Source: Liquidambar formosana
Taxonomy: Eukaryota; Streptophyta; Magnoliopsida; Saxifragales; Altingiaceae
Assembly (NCBI GenBank): GCA_039720395.1
Contig: CM077831.1
Span: 35,003,067-35,067,066 of the forward strand
Length of the DNA: 64,000 nucleotides
Reading direction: 5' to 3'
The position numbers and the translations under genes were made by a program. The notes under the pieces were generated by a model, which did no database searches, was not told the origin of the DNA, and saw only the letters and a program-made list of their open reading frames with translations. Below, in pieces: positions 1 to 12,100 of this stretch (position 1 is its first letter; every line of letters begins with the position of its first letter).

Positions 1-388
1 ATATTCCAAAAATCTTGGGAAAGAATCAGGGAAAAAAAATAAGAAATTGCCATACGCTATAGTTTTTTTTCCCAGGCAAAATAAAGGAAATGGAAATGTG
101 AGAAAAAACTTCACAATATTTTCATAAAAGGAGTCTTTGCCAGGGAATTTACTGAAAACAAGTTTCCAAAATGAAATTACCATGCTTTTTTCCAAAGTAA
201 ATTTTGTTTTCTATGTCCCAAAAAAAAAAAAAAAACTGTTTCTCAAAGAGTAACCAAACCCACCCTTGATTTCATGAACCACAGGTAAATAGAATAAAAA
301 GAAAAATCAAATTCCATCTAAGTAGATAGAAAAGGAAATCTCATTGCCCAAGCTACTTCATATTTTTATAATTGTCACACAAGCTCAC

Positions 389-1536
389 CCAGAATAATAA
401 TCCCTAGGCAGGTAAATGTCTTTAAGTGGACCAAACTGCCCAAATGGCCTTCGAAGGTCGTCTGGCCTGCATAACAGAATAAATTCAAAAAGTAAATTTA
501 AAAAGAGTCAATATATATGGTACTCATCCTTAAATCTAGTATTTGGTGCATCTCGTATCTTGAATTCTTTTTCTATAATAGATTCATATAACAACATATC
601 AAATGTAAATGACATGTGACTTCCAACATTTTACATAAAAACTGAAGGAAAAAATAACCAACCAACCCCCCTCCCCAAAACAAAAACAAAACAAAACAAA
701 AAACAAAAAAAGGACATTTAAATGTATGAGAGTTTCTTTGCAGTGAATGAATGAGAACGCAAATCATAAAATGAAAACCATATATGCAGACAACCAAGGA
801 CAAGTAATTAATAGAAAAGGACCAATATTTGTTATGCCCGTGATAATGCAAGCTATTTTGGAGTACAGCATAAAATAGGGTTGCACTGAATATGGACCAC
901 CTGGATTAGAGGACTATGACACCATTCTAGTATTGGGAAAAAGGAGCTCATTACTGAATTGGAACTTGAAAGACCAACGATAAAACATGATGGCTAAATT
1001 ATGCACTTCGAAAGATGCAGATTATTTCACTTGTCCAAATTTACCTGAGATGATTTAAGAACAGAAGTAATAAATAGATTTCCTTGAACAGAAAAAGATG
1101 GCAAAGCCAACAAAAGGAAGAAAAGTAAGACAAAGAAAGAATAATAGAAAAAATGAAAAACACAACAGCCACCAGCCCAAAACCAATAATTACAAAGTTT
1201 CAAGGGCAAGTTATAAAAATGATAGACAATGATAAGAACCATCATGCTCGAAAAGTAGATCATAATCATGACAGCAAGTCAGCAACATAACAAGAACGAA
1301 GACAGTGGGTGATATTGTGGTATAACTATAATCACATCATTTGAAAACAATAAACAAAGGTAAATGAAAAATAAAAGTTATTGAGAACCAACCTACAATC
1401 ATGGCGAAGATTACGAACTAGAAGACTAGTAGGAAGGTCTCTACCACGACCACCATTGCGACCCCTAGGGCTAGGGCTTCCGTCCTCTTTTTCCATATCC
1501 CCTTGGTGGTGAGGGGCTGTAGCTCCTTCCCCTCAT
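389..1536 (-). CDS. SCL33: SR splicing factor, SCL33/SCL30A-like (5' part; rest off left edge; frameshift)
   Basis: Serine/arginine-rich SC35-like splicing factor, a nuclear RNA-binding protein used in splice-site selection. Two coding exons are visible on the minus strand: 1557-1393 and 466-389, with GT-AG borders. They join in phase (TGT AG|G) to read LPTSLLVRNLRHDCR then PDDLRRPFGQFGPLKDIYLP, the first half of the RRM with its RNP2 strand. RNP1 and the RS domain lie beyond position 1. The family N-terminus (MRGRSYSPSPPRGYG) starts at ATG 1536-1534 but is out of frame with SPSPRGR because of one extra base at 1478-1479; that frame stops at 1473-1471. A second ATG at 1496-1494 opens the RRM frame directly, giving a start MEKEDGSPSPRGR. 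Family assignment is firm; which start is used, and whether the extra base is real, is open. Confidence 0.85.
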
Positions 1537-1557
1537 TTATATGGAGTTGTTTACCTT

Positions 1558-3012
1558 CTGTCCAATTTAATAAATAAAACACTTTAAATTTTGAAAAAGC
1601 AACAAACTAGTATAAGGTAAATAAAGAACAGAAGTTTACTGTAAACTACATGTAACAAACTCAGTACAATAAGAAAATATTTGAGTGAAACGAACACCAA
1701 GAAGGTCTCAGGAGGACAATTCAATCCAGATGCTTCTAATCACATGAGAATGTTAATTCTCAGTATCAGTTAAAAGTCGTACCCATACATATGTCCACAT
1801 GTGTGTGTGAATTGTTCCCATTACTTAAAATATTATTAGGGTTTTCTAGGACAATAAAAGTTAGCTATTGTGAGTTATAGTTGGTTATTTTTTATTACTT
1901 ACGTACTTCAGTCTTCTATTTAAGTATAGATGCGTATGGCCATGGTATGAATGAAAAAGAAAAAAGAAAAATAAACTACTTTGACATCATGATTGGCTCC
2001 CCACCCCCTGTCTTTCTGTATTTTACATTTATTTCTGAACTCAGGCATGCATCAATGTCAGTAAACAATAGTGTTTCTTGAATGAGATATAAAGTGTGGT
2101 CACAGAGCATTAACCTTTATCAAAAAATAAAAAATAAAGTGTGGTCACAGAGCCTTAAAATTTGAAATGACCACCTTCATTTCTGTACTGACGCTAACCC
2201 ATGAGATATAACATGTGGTGATAGAGCTTAAACTTTTAAACAAAGACCTTCATTCATTTCTGTACTAACGCTAATCCATGGAGCTTTATTTCTGTACAAA
2301 CACAACGAGATGACAAACATTCCATAAACAAATAGCTCTACACATTACAGAGTCGGAAAAACATCCTAGCAGCACATAACAACCATCACTGCCCCCAAAT
2401 TCAGCAAAACTCAGCTATCTGCCTATCTCTAAAAAATAACACGATAAAAATAATTAGAAACCATTTGGTTAGATCCCATAAATCATTTCATGCATAACCA
2501 AACCAAAAGGAAATTCCAAGATTGGTTGTTTAACGATAATGATTAAAACAGTTATTGGGCAGAATATAAACAAAAAAATGTGTTGGGTCTTTTTTCCTTT
2601 TCTTTTCTTTTCTTTTCTTTTTTTTTTGTGGGGGGGGGGTGGGGACGCAAAAGCACACACGCATAAACATATACATGTCAGTAAACAAGAAGAGTGATTC
2701 TTGAAGTTTGAAACAAAGACCTTCATGTGTGTACTAACCCTAATCAGGGAACGAGAATTGTTATTGAAAAAACATAAATTCAAATGCGACCGTCATCCTG
2801 ACAGACCTAAATCAAACCAACACAACACATACTATATATATAATCACCATTCAACACAAGATCAAGCCGATTAATCGTAGTACAACGAAGAAACTACGAA
2901 TTCACGGCTTGAAGTAACATGAATTTCGAAAACCTAATGTATACGCAGACAAATAGAGATATGGAAGAGCGAGAGAAGAGAAGAGCGAGAGAGAGAGAGG
3001 GAGAGGGGAAAC
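1558..3012 (-). other. 5'UTR intron of the SR-protein gene
   Basis: Inferred intron of about 1.45 kb between a non-coding first exon (donor at 3012, CAG|GTTTCC on the minus strand) and the ATG exon (acceptor CAG at 1560-1558). It holds three diverged copies of a local repeat of about 100 bp (near 2050-2160, 2160-2290 and 2670-2750) sharing words such as GTCAGTAAACAA, GTGGTCACAGAG and AAAGACCTTCAT. A T-run/G-run compound tract lies at 2612-2643. Long leader introns are common in plant SR genes and often take part in regulation. Confidence 0.6.
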
Positions 3013-3125
3013 CTGATTAAAAGAAGAAGTCGATGCTCGCTTTTACTTCAAGTAGACGGCGAACTGGATTTGTCCGTTTCGTGGTGAGGGGCTTTAGGGC
3101 AACGCGTATTTATAGACTTTCTAGG
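3013..3125 (-). promoter_or_regulatory. Core promoter and leader exon of the SR-protein gene
   Basis: Reading the minus strand, a TATA box (TATAAATA, plus 3107-3114) lies just upstream of a short leader exon ending at the donor at 3013/3012. A telo-box (AACCCTAG, plus 3121-3128) sits directly upstream; this motif is typical of plant promoters for RNA-processing and growth genes. The transcription start is inferred to lie near 3080. Confidence 0.5.
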
Positions 3126-3129
3126 GTTA

Positions 3130-4833
3130 ATGAATGAAGCGTGCGACGCGTGCGATATGCAGATTTTCATAAGTATGCCCCCAAAATGATTTTTTAGTCC
3201 CAAAATATTTGTTCCTACTAAAAAAACATTTTGGGGGAATTTTAGATTCGCGGAGCAATGACAAAATAATTATAGTTAATACTCATTGTTAGTTAAGTTA
3301 ATAATTATTTATTAAAAAGTTAATAGAAAATAGCACTCAATTGTAATTATTTTCTCAGTTGATTAATCTAAAAGTTTATTGATTAAAAGGTAAACCTTAG
3401 GCTATTGTTTTGTGTTTTTTTTTTTCCCTTTTTTCTTTTTTAGGTGTGAGACTATTGCTTGGTTTAAAATTTTAAAATGGTGAAAACAGGTACCTAATAT
3501 TAAATACTCCATATAAATAGGATTTGTTTTAATATGTGCCTTAACGCATGTTAAGTTATAATTAATGACTTAATCATTGCATTAGAAATGATAAAAATGC
3601 ATTATAAATTAGTTGCTTAAACAACTATGAAAACACATTTTTTCATATAATGATTAAGTTATTAATTGTAACTTAACATATGCTTTTAGGGCACATGAAA
3701 ACCTTAAAATAAAATACATAGTTAATTTGTATATACTCCGTATATAATATTGGTTAGATTTGGGAATTGAAACGTGTATCTAAAGTTAAGAGTTCTATGT
3801 GATTGTTTATGGACAATAGACTTCCTATGAGAAGGTTCTTTACGGTAGAGGCTTTTAAGATTGGTTTTAATTGCTTGCTATGTAATAAGGATGTTGAAAA
3901 TCAAAATCAATCGATTGATCTCCTTTTTATTTTTATAGCAAATTCAACATGTTTACCTTCTTCCTCTAGGTAAGTTTGAGAATTTTAAAAGCTGGATTAG
4001 ATTGAGCTCACTCATTGTTATTTAATTTTTAAATAAACTAATTAACAATTGGTTTAAAAAAAGAAAAAAAATTGTGTTCATATTTTGTTTAAACAAGAAG
4101 CCAAAGAGATTATTAGTAAAAATAGATTTACCAAATAATGTAAAAACCCAAAAATTGATTAAACATATTTTCATTTCATTAGGTTTTTAGATTTACTAAA
4201 CAGTCCAGTTTGTAATTTATTGATTTCCAAAGAAATAAAAAATGGCGAACTAAAAAAAACCCTCCTCTAATATTTGGCATTTTTTCATGTGATCAATAGA
4301 AAACAAATATTTGCAATATTTCCTGTAAAGCTTATAAATTGACTAATTAGTAGTAATTATATGGTGATAAAAATTTCTAAATTTATAAGTTCTCTTGTGA
4401 CATCGCAGCCTTAAAAAATATAATATATAAATATTGATAATAGTAAAAATTTGTTTGATTAGACGTGATGAAAGCACGCGATTGCAACACAACAACAAAA
4501 CTGGAAGAAACTCGCTATTAGTATACAAGGGACGAGGAGCGAGTCTATACCCTGTCCCGCGAAGCCAATACGCATCAAGAAGGGCTGTCTTTCTAAGATC
4601 AAGAAGGTCAGTAACAAAGGAGCTCCGCTCCAATCACTGCATTTATCTGAAAACGCATTCACTCGTCCAATTGATATTGAAGTTTTTCGACCCACTTTGT
4701 ATCTTCTTTAGGTTTGCACCAAGAGTCGAATCCGGGTCCCAAACGCGTTTTTGGTATATCTATATCATTGAAGAATCTGATTCTATGTTTTCTCTCCAAG
4801 ATTTATGCATGCTTTTTTTTTTGGTTAATAATT
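3130..4833. other. AT-rich intergenic DNA with a GC-richer island
   Basis: No gene is recognised. Most of the stretch is AT-rich with oligo-A and oligo-T runs. About 4450-4760 stands out: it is visibly richer in G and C and is open on both strands for 80-130 codons, but the translations match no family known to me. An organelle-derived insertion or a leader exon of the downstream TAF7 gene are both possible. Confidence 0.3.
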
Positions 4834-5021
4834 AAGGGCAATTGTAACTCTTATTGGGGTTTTTAAATGTCAATCCCCAAGAGGTTTTTTCATTTCGCAC
4901 TTTACATGTTTGATACAATGCTTCAATTTAGTTTGAGCCAACAAAATATTATGTAATTGTCAAGGGTAATAATAGTAACTTTTGCGCGGTTCTAATTCTC
5001 AATCCTAAGAGGGTTTTCATT

Positions 5022-5325
5022 TTTTTTATTTTGATAATAAACAATTGTATTAATCAAAAGAAGGAATACAAATTGGACAAGGAGTCCAACCAGGAAACCC
5101 AACAAGCCAGCACAAACAGCAAAATAAAGGGCAACACAAAAAACCAAAAGCCCTCACAGCATGAAAAGGGCAAAGCAAACAGAACTCAAAGGCCCTTTCA
5201 GCACACACAAAAACCAACAAAAAGAACAACTCAAGGGGGGTAAAAGAGACTCCCATAAGCTCTACACTTATCAGCCTTCGAAGCACAAATCTCTCTCCAA
5301 TTCCTCACGATCAAAAAAAAGGGGA
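5022..5325 (-). mobile_element. 5'-truncated LINE (or SINE-like) retroposon insertion
   Basis: A 304-bp insertion is flanked by a perfect 15-bp target-site duplication, AAGAGGGTTTTCATT, at 5007-5021 and 5326-5340. The plus strand begins with a T-rich run, so the element lies on the minus strand with its A-rich 3' end at 5022-5035. Reading the minus strand, the 3' part resembles the short tail at the end of plant LINEs (TPCPICIPSFD then stop, then ATTAATACAATTGTTTATTATC). A long variable TSD with a poly-A end is the signature of target-primed reverse transcription. No reverse transcriptase is left. Confidence 0.7.
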
Positions 5326-5531
5326 AAGAGGGTTTTCATTTCATACTCCACAGTGTTTGATAAAATGCCTAGGTTGGTTAAGTTTGAGCCAAGAGATATT
5401 TTTAATAGTCAAGGTTAATAGTTACTCTTCCGGGGTTTCTAATTCTCAGACCCAAGAGGGTTTTCGTCTCATACTCTACATGTTGAATGCTTAGATTTGT
5501 TAAGTTTGAGCCAGGACATATTTCTAATAGT

Positions 5532-6376
5532 CAGGGGTGGAACCAAGAACTGGGAGTTGGGGTGGCCAACTTAAAGGGGAAAAAAAAAATCTCTACTATA
5601 TAGATATTGTGAAGAAAAAAGAAAAAAAAAAAAACCCTTTCATTACATGAAGTCATAACTCTTGAAAAATCATAGAGAACACTAACAGTTAGGGAAAAAA
5701 AATACAAATGCAACACATTTGCAGGTTTATGGAAGTGGGTATCTTAGTATTAATGAAATTGTTTAAACGAAAACATAAAATAGAAATCCAATTTGAATGA
5801 TCTAGGGAAAAAAAAAGAAAAGAAAAGAGAATTTGGACTAAAAGGTGAGGAAAAAAAAAATCCAAAGATATGATTCAAGCTTTAAGATCGAGATTAAGAA
5901 ATACGTGAAATTTGGGTGTGCTTTTGTTTAAAAGTATTTACACAACAATACCAGAAAAAAAATAAAATAAAAGTTTAGATACCGAATAATCTTCACAAAA
6001 TACTGATAAAAAATGGTAAAAAAATCTCAAAAGATCTAAACTAGAGCTCAAGTGCTCATTCAGACAAACCCTCCTAGTCAAGAACGTACCCTAAAAAGCA
6101 GTGTTGGGACTTCTTTATTTTATTTTATGGGCAGAGCAGTGTCAGAATAGAAAAAGTTAGTTGATGATTAGACGAAAACACCTAACATGAAAAGTTATCT
6201 CTTGCATAAGTTGAGGGATTTTTTAGTAAAATCATAATATTAGTTTGATTCAATGAGCTGGGTGGACAGTTGTACAAGTTTGTTGAAAAATTGAATCCTA
6301 TTTGACAAAGTGTCAATTTTTTTAAAATCTTGCCGGGGCCATGGCCCCCCTTGGTCTCCACATAGTTCCGCCCCTG
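5532..6376. mobile_element. Non-autonomous hAT element (Tip100-like ends), complete
   Basis: An 845-bp element begins CAGGGGTGGAACC and ends GTTCCGCCCCTG, imperfect terminal inverted repeats. It is bounded by a perfect 8-bp target-site duplication, CTAATAGT, at 5524-5531 and 6377-6384. The 8-bp TSD and CAGGGGCGGA-type ends are characteristic of hAT elements of the Tip100 group. No transposase frame is present inside, only A-rich sequence, so it must have been mobilised in trans. Confidence 0.9.
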
Positions 6377-6734
6377 CTAATAGTCAATGGTAATATTAAC
6401 CATTGTATGGTTCTATTTCTCAATCTCAAAAGTACTTTCATTTCACACTTTCTACATATTTGATAAAATGCTTAAGCTTTTTAATTTTTGAGCACTCATT
6501 GATATCAGCAAGTCCCCACCCAAACACACACACATATGTATATATCTTGGACACCTATGCTTCTAATCAATAATTAATGATTGAAATCCAAGGAACTTGG
6601 TTAGTTAAAATATATTTTATACAGAATTGATGCTTGAGATTTGGAAAAATATGATACTTCTGTGACTCTTCCTTATTTGCTGTTTTAGGAATTAGTTTAT
6701 ACGGAGTATATAAATATGGTATCGAATTTTGTAG

Positions 6735-9133
6735 GCATGGAGGAGCAGTTCATACTTAGAGTTCCACCAAACATTGCTGAGCGGATAGACCGCCTCTTGA
6801 GTGAAAATGCATCTTCTTCTGAAGAGAAGTCATTGGATTTGTCCTTCTCTGGTGAGGACATTCTATCATCACATCCAATTATATAAATTATTGCACTCTT
6901 ACATGTTGCTATTAATGCCAATATGATCTCATTTTTGCATTTATGATTGTATATAAGCCTTTTATAAGCTTACTGGTAATCCTGCTTTCCATGGCCCTTA
7001 ATCAAGAACTATTTGTGTTATCTTTCAACATATTTGTAGTTTCTGTTGCTCATTGCATGTAAATATCAACCAAGTCATGAAGCAACCAACCCTTATATGC
7101 AAAATTTAATGGCCCTGCAGTTTTACATGCTCTTGGACTCATGTAAGGGTCAAAATTTTGGCATCTCTTGTTTCTAGAACTGCTTTACGCTAAAATGAGT
7201 GTTGCATCTGTTGATAACCCTCCCTCCCGCTCACCCGCCTTGGGAGCAAGGGGTGAAAAAATCCCTAGTTTTTCATCTCTTTTCTTTTTCCCTTCCTCTT
7301 CAGCCATTTAGCAGTTTGTCTTCTCTTAGAATTCATTGTTAGTTATACAAAATGAAGAATGAAGAGATAAAAGAAGAAAAGGGTGGCAATGGGATTGGGT
7401 CTGAATTGTTTTGCTAAGGATTGGGCATCATTTTATATTCATCCATGTGATAAGGTTGAGACGAATTATAACTCAGGTTTAAGAGTGGCAAGGGTAGTGC
7501 CACAATGAGATTATTTGTATGTGGATACTTTTTTCCATATGAGATTTACCCAGCTGTTGTGTAGACTTAGAGGGTGTAGGCAGCAGCTGGTTGTAGACTC
7601 ATGTGGCTGCTACTTTGTGGGTTATTTATTCAATTACTATGTGGCATTGACGTGGTATTTCAAGTCCATTTTGGGAATAGCAAATGGTATGGGAGAAAGC
7701 AATAATTTTTTTTTTGAAGAAAATAATTGTTCGATTGCTTTTGTTGTTTGGTATGGCCTTTTGATATACTCGAGAGCTTAGAGATAGTCTCATGTTGCAG
7801 AGGATGGGAGGAGTGGCACTTTTGTGATTGGCAATGACCATTTTCCTGCATCTCTTCTGGATCTTCCTTGCGTCATGGAGTCATATAAAACTTATGATGA
7901 TAATGTGCTAATCAAAACTGCAGACATTGGTCAAGTAGAGTGCTCCTTAACATTATTATTTTTCTTGTAGCTTCAGACATGATTGTTTCATTTCTGTTGT
8001 ACTTACATGACCTGTTGGGGCTGTAACAGATGATTATGGTGAGAGAAGAGAGTGATAGTGCTCCAGATGTGGTGGAGTACAGACATGGCCTCACCCCTCC
8101 AATGAGGGATGCTCGAAAGCGAAGATTTCGTAGGGAGCCAGATTTAAATGTACAAGTGGCCTCATACTTCTCAAAACTTTATTAATTGTGCATCACTTAT
8201 TTTGGAGGGAAAGGAATCTGCTGTGACCCTGACACAGGAATTTTCTTGTGTTCAATAATGTGGTGGTCTTTTATTTGGGGAAACGCATATACTTGCTTAG
8301 ATTAAGAAATGTCCAGTGTTGGGAATTTAAGTGGTCTGGAGTTTATCAACATCAAATTGGATGTGGCCACACACTTGCAGCAGCTCAGCTTCTTCTTGTA
8401 CTAATTGTGATTTTGTTACATTTTGATGTTTGTACTAATTGTGATTTTGTTACATTTTGCAGCCTGAGCTTGTGCGGCGTGTTGAGAAAGATCTGCTCAA
8501 CATTATGGCTGGGGGCACAGCTGAGAATGTTGATATCCTTATGTGCTTTATAGTCAACTTCATTATTGTTTGTCAGGGAAAAGGGAAAAAAAGTTGAAGT
8601 AGTCTAAGCTGTGATAGGGTTTTAATGGAAAATCTGGATTTCTTAATATTAAAAAGTTGCATAACTGGATTTGCATCCAAAGATTTACCTGAAGGGTGGG
8701 AAAGAAAAATCATCATCATTCAATTGGGCATATGGCATACCAGTTAATTGTTTCTTATATTGTTCTTGGCCCTCCTTTATTTTGTGGAATTCATGTCAGG
8801 TCGAGGCACAGATTAGTGGTACATCATTTAACTGAAAAATAATAACACATTGATCATTGCCTTGATGTGACACAAACTGACTGGTAAGTTGTAACCAGAT
8901 GGATTGAGGGAGGGTAGTGGCACGTAGGAGCCTGCATATGGTATATTTTGATTTTTCCTTAATTGAGTGGTTCACATGTTGAAGTGGGAGATGAAGATGG
9001 TGATGAGAATGCCCGTAATGCCAGTAAAAAAGCTGCACCTAAACCTGCTGCAAAGCCCGATGTTCCAGAGACTGGAACAAATGCTGGGGAGCCTGACAGA
9101 AGCGACTCTGATGAATCCGATGATTCATTGTAA
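6735..9133 (+). CDS. TAF7: TFIID subunit TAF7
   Basis: TBP-associated factor 7, a subunit of the general transcription factor TFIID acting at RNA polymerase II promoters. Five coding exons: 6737-6851, 7801-7934, 8030-8149, 8463-8532 and 8976-9133. They total 597 nt, a 198-residue protein, close to the usual plant length. The N-terminal TAFII55 domain runs from residue 1 (MEEQFILRVPP, ERIDRLL) through SGTFVIGNDHFPASLLDLP and DMIMV-type core (GQMIMVREE) to YRHGLTPPMRDARKRRF. The acidic tail is rich in D, E and S (SDSDESDDSL). Introns 1-3 are GT-AG. Intron 4 is AT-AC with U12 signals and is needed to join ENV to DVEVGDEDGDE in frame. An acceptor (TTTTGTAG) at 6734 just before the ATG implies a leader intron, so the first non-coding exon lies upstream and is not located. 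The frame is intact. Confidence 0.93.
8533..8975 (+). other. U12-type AT-AC intron in TAF7
   Basis: The donor reads GTTG|ATATCCTTATG, matching the U12 consensus ATATCCTT. The branch region reads TTTTTCCTTAATTG (about 8951-8964). The acceptor is GGTTCAC|ATG, with AC at 8974-8975, about 13 nt past the branch adenosine, inside the normal U12 window. No GT donor fits the reading frame here. Splicing joins ENV|D VEVGD in phase. All three signals agree, so this is a confident minor-spliceosome intron. Confidence 0.92.
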
Positions 9134-12100
9134 CTCAGATCATCACGTGGAACTTTAGTATGTGTATATCAAACAGTGAAAGCTTGTATTTTTTTGGCCC
9201 TCTTTAGTGCTTAAGCTGAGACAGGAACCATGGTTATCAGTTTGCTTGGCACCCATGGAGGTTGTGTGCACAACACCATGGTCTCCAGTAGACATGGGTT
9301 AGTTTTTTCTTGCTATTTGTATTGATTTAACACACTAGCTCTGTGTTGTTTATCAAGGATCTCATGTTCTATTGCAAGTTGCACTTGCCCTATATATGTT
9401 GATAACTCACGAGGGAGAATAGCTAGTGTACTTTTTTCAGCTTCCCCTCTTTTTCTCATGGAGTTTCTTTTCCACTGAAGTTCTTGCTTTTGTTTAGTTT
9501 GATTGTTGAGAAGAAAATAGGAAAAGACATGAGAAGTTGGAATCCTATGACAGGGTTTTGGCAGCTGCCGTAATATATTGAGTTTCCTTTTCTGATGATT
9601 TGCAGCAATTACGTGTGGTTGTGTGTGTGTGTTTGTGTGTGGTGGGGGTGGGGGGAGGAGATGCAGATTCTGCTAATGGTATGTGAAACGCCCATCATTA
9701 ACAGCTCTAGTTTCCAAACTTGCAAATCCATCGAGTTGGCTTCCCTTTTAGGGATGTTGCTTTACAGGAATAGGCTAAATATGGAAGAACTTGTATGTGT
9801 GTGTGTGACTTTTCCTATCGTCATTTTCCATTGAAATGGGTTGATGGGATCTATATGTTTCGACAGTATAATTTTAGTAGTGTGGCGATGCAAATGTTCG
9901 GCCTACACGTTTTGGCCAAATCAGCGAAAATTCACAAATTCTAGGGTTGAGCAAATTCAAAAATTTAGAGTGTCTCATTTGCAGGCCCAAAACCAAAAAG
10001 CTCTTGATGGGGCATGTTGTGTCATTATGGTAGTGAGAGGAGTTCTATTCTGACTATACCGACCGTGAGATAGGCAGAAGGGGGTGGCACCCCCACACAA
10101 ATACCGCTTGGCAGTAAAGACTAGGTTTTTCCTTAGTAGTAAATGCATGATCTCATATAAGATTTGTGCAGCCAGCTAATAGGCTGTTTTTCATGCTAGA
10201 GGTTTATGGAAGCGGTTTTCAACATGTCATATTGATTTCCATGTGGTCCATGCATGAATACAGTGGGAAGTTTTTGAAATCCAATTCCGATTTCCCAGAT
10301 CTGATTCTCCTTAGGACCATATGCAGCCCTATTTCCATTATTATTATGCAGTGCAGGATTCAACTACTACTTCTCGGGTTGCTCCTCAGTTAAAGACTTA
10401 GAGCCCTTAGTTTTGCAATGTGGATTCTGTTATTGCGCTCAACCAAAAGCTGTCTTGGCCCAGTAATCAAGGCATCTAGAAGCCTAAAGAGGAGTGCGTG
10501 GCTCTGGATTGGGACCAATCTTATTGTCACCCATAACTGGTTTAAAAAATAGAAGATGTTCGTGAAGTTTTATTATGAAAAATGAGAAGATAATTTTTTT
10601 TTTTCTTTTTATTTTTCCTTTTTACACTGCTACTAACCAATTGTTAACAAATCCTTGTGCTTGTAATGAGCCGCGGTATGCTACTAACCAATCGTTAACA
10701 AATTCTTGTGCTCGTGATGAGCCCCGGAATTATACTATAATGCAGTTTAATAATGTTCAAATCCGATCCAATAGGATACTTTCGGTGATATTAGGAAGAT
10801 GCCAGCTTGCTAATTAAGTAGGTATTGTTTTGAGTGTTGACTCCCCCATCTTGTGAGCTTCAAGCACTTCTTCACCTACTAAACTTAATCGCTAATCCCA
10901 TTTCCTACCAAATTAATTTTTAAAAATCTTTTGTTCATGGCATAATTAGTCAAACCGGGGGCATGCACTACGCAATTAATTGTTGAATTTTTAGTTGGTC
11001 TAATATAAAAACACTACAAGAATCAAAATTCGAGCCCGAAAGTTGTTATAAAGGCAATTTCCTACCAAATTGATTTTTAAAAATCCTTTGTTTGGGTATA
11101 TAATTAATCAAATGGTGGCATGCACTAGGCAATTAATTATTAAACTTTTAATGGGCATGTCCAAAAATAATAATAAAAATGGGCCGAACACCGCATAAAT
11201 TCGAAATTCAAGTGGAGAGTATGCTTTTTCAAGTAAATACACAAACACACAGGTTGAGTTGACAAGCAATACCACTAGAATTTTCTTTTTTCTACATTTT
11301 TTTTCTGTTGACCTTTTACATTTAACAAAGTCAACTCCATTATTCACCTTAAACACATAGTTAATGAAACAAGTTGTGAGTACTCTTTTATTATGACAAG
11401 TACCAAAAGAGGACTCCTTGCATATTAAGGACTACTAAACACTTAAATGAGAGGCGAAAGTCAATTATTTGTTGGAAGAGATGAGTGGAACTTGTGGAGC
11501 ACTTGCAGGTTGTGAAACGTGTTATGGAAGGAAGGTTTATGTGAGTGTATGAGCTGCTTATGACTTCTATAGTTGAAGACATTGCTATTCATAAATTTAG
11601 AGGGGACAACAAGTTGCCACAGCCCTAACCATACATGCACCCTATAGGAGTAAATGCAAGTCAACAAGATGCCCTGTTTTCATGTGATGCCTCAGGTTTT
11701 GTTTGGATGTAGATAGATATTTTTGAAAAAATCCTTATGTGTGCTATAAAAAGAAACAATAATGATAAGACGACAATCTTGGTATCAAAAATTTTGATAA
11801 CGACCCTATTGTATTACCCCATTTTGAGAGTGACCATAATAAACTCCAATAAAAGCCCCGAAAAGGCAGAAACTTCAAGGGTTGCATGGTTTGTTTATTC
11901 AAGTGTTGGAAAATGCTTATCTTACCAACGATTACATGATAATGAAAATCCATTAAGGACCTATATTTTTAAGGGCAGTTGTTAAATAAAAAGAAAAAAA
12001 ATGATAGTGCGTTGTTTTGCTTTGAGATAAATAAAAAGAAATAGGCTAAAAAAAAAAAAAAAAGGAAAAAGAAAGGTCTGCTCACTTTCCATCACCTGAA

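Larger units (their letters stand above)
4834..6495. repeat. Tandem repeat of ~130 bp, four copies, interrupted twice
   Basis: Four diverged direct copies start near 4834, 4963, 5412 and 6385. Shared landmarks in order: a GGTAATAGTAACTC-like start, TCTAATTCTCAATCC, AAGAGGGTTTTCATTTC, TACTCTACATGTTTGATAAAATGC and TTAAGTTTGAGCCAA. Copy two is split by a retroposon-like insertion (5022-5325) and copy three by a hAT element (5532-6376). Removing both restores a continuous array, which fixes the order of events: array first, insertions later. Confidence 0.8.

Noticed and set aside
4343..4835. Open frames of 78-133 codons on both strands
   Set aside because: No recognisable domain, signal or homologue. 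They overlap each other on opposite strands and look like a by-product of composition.
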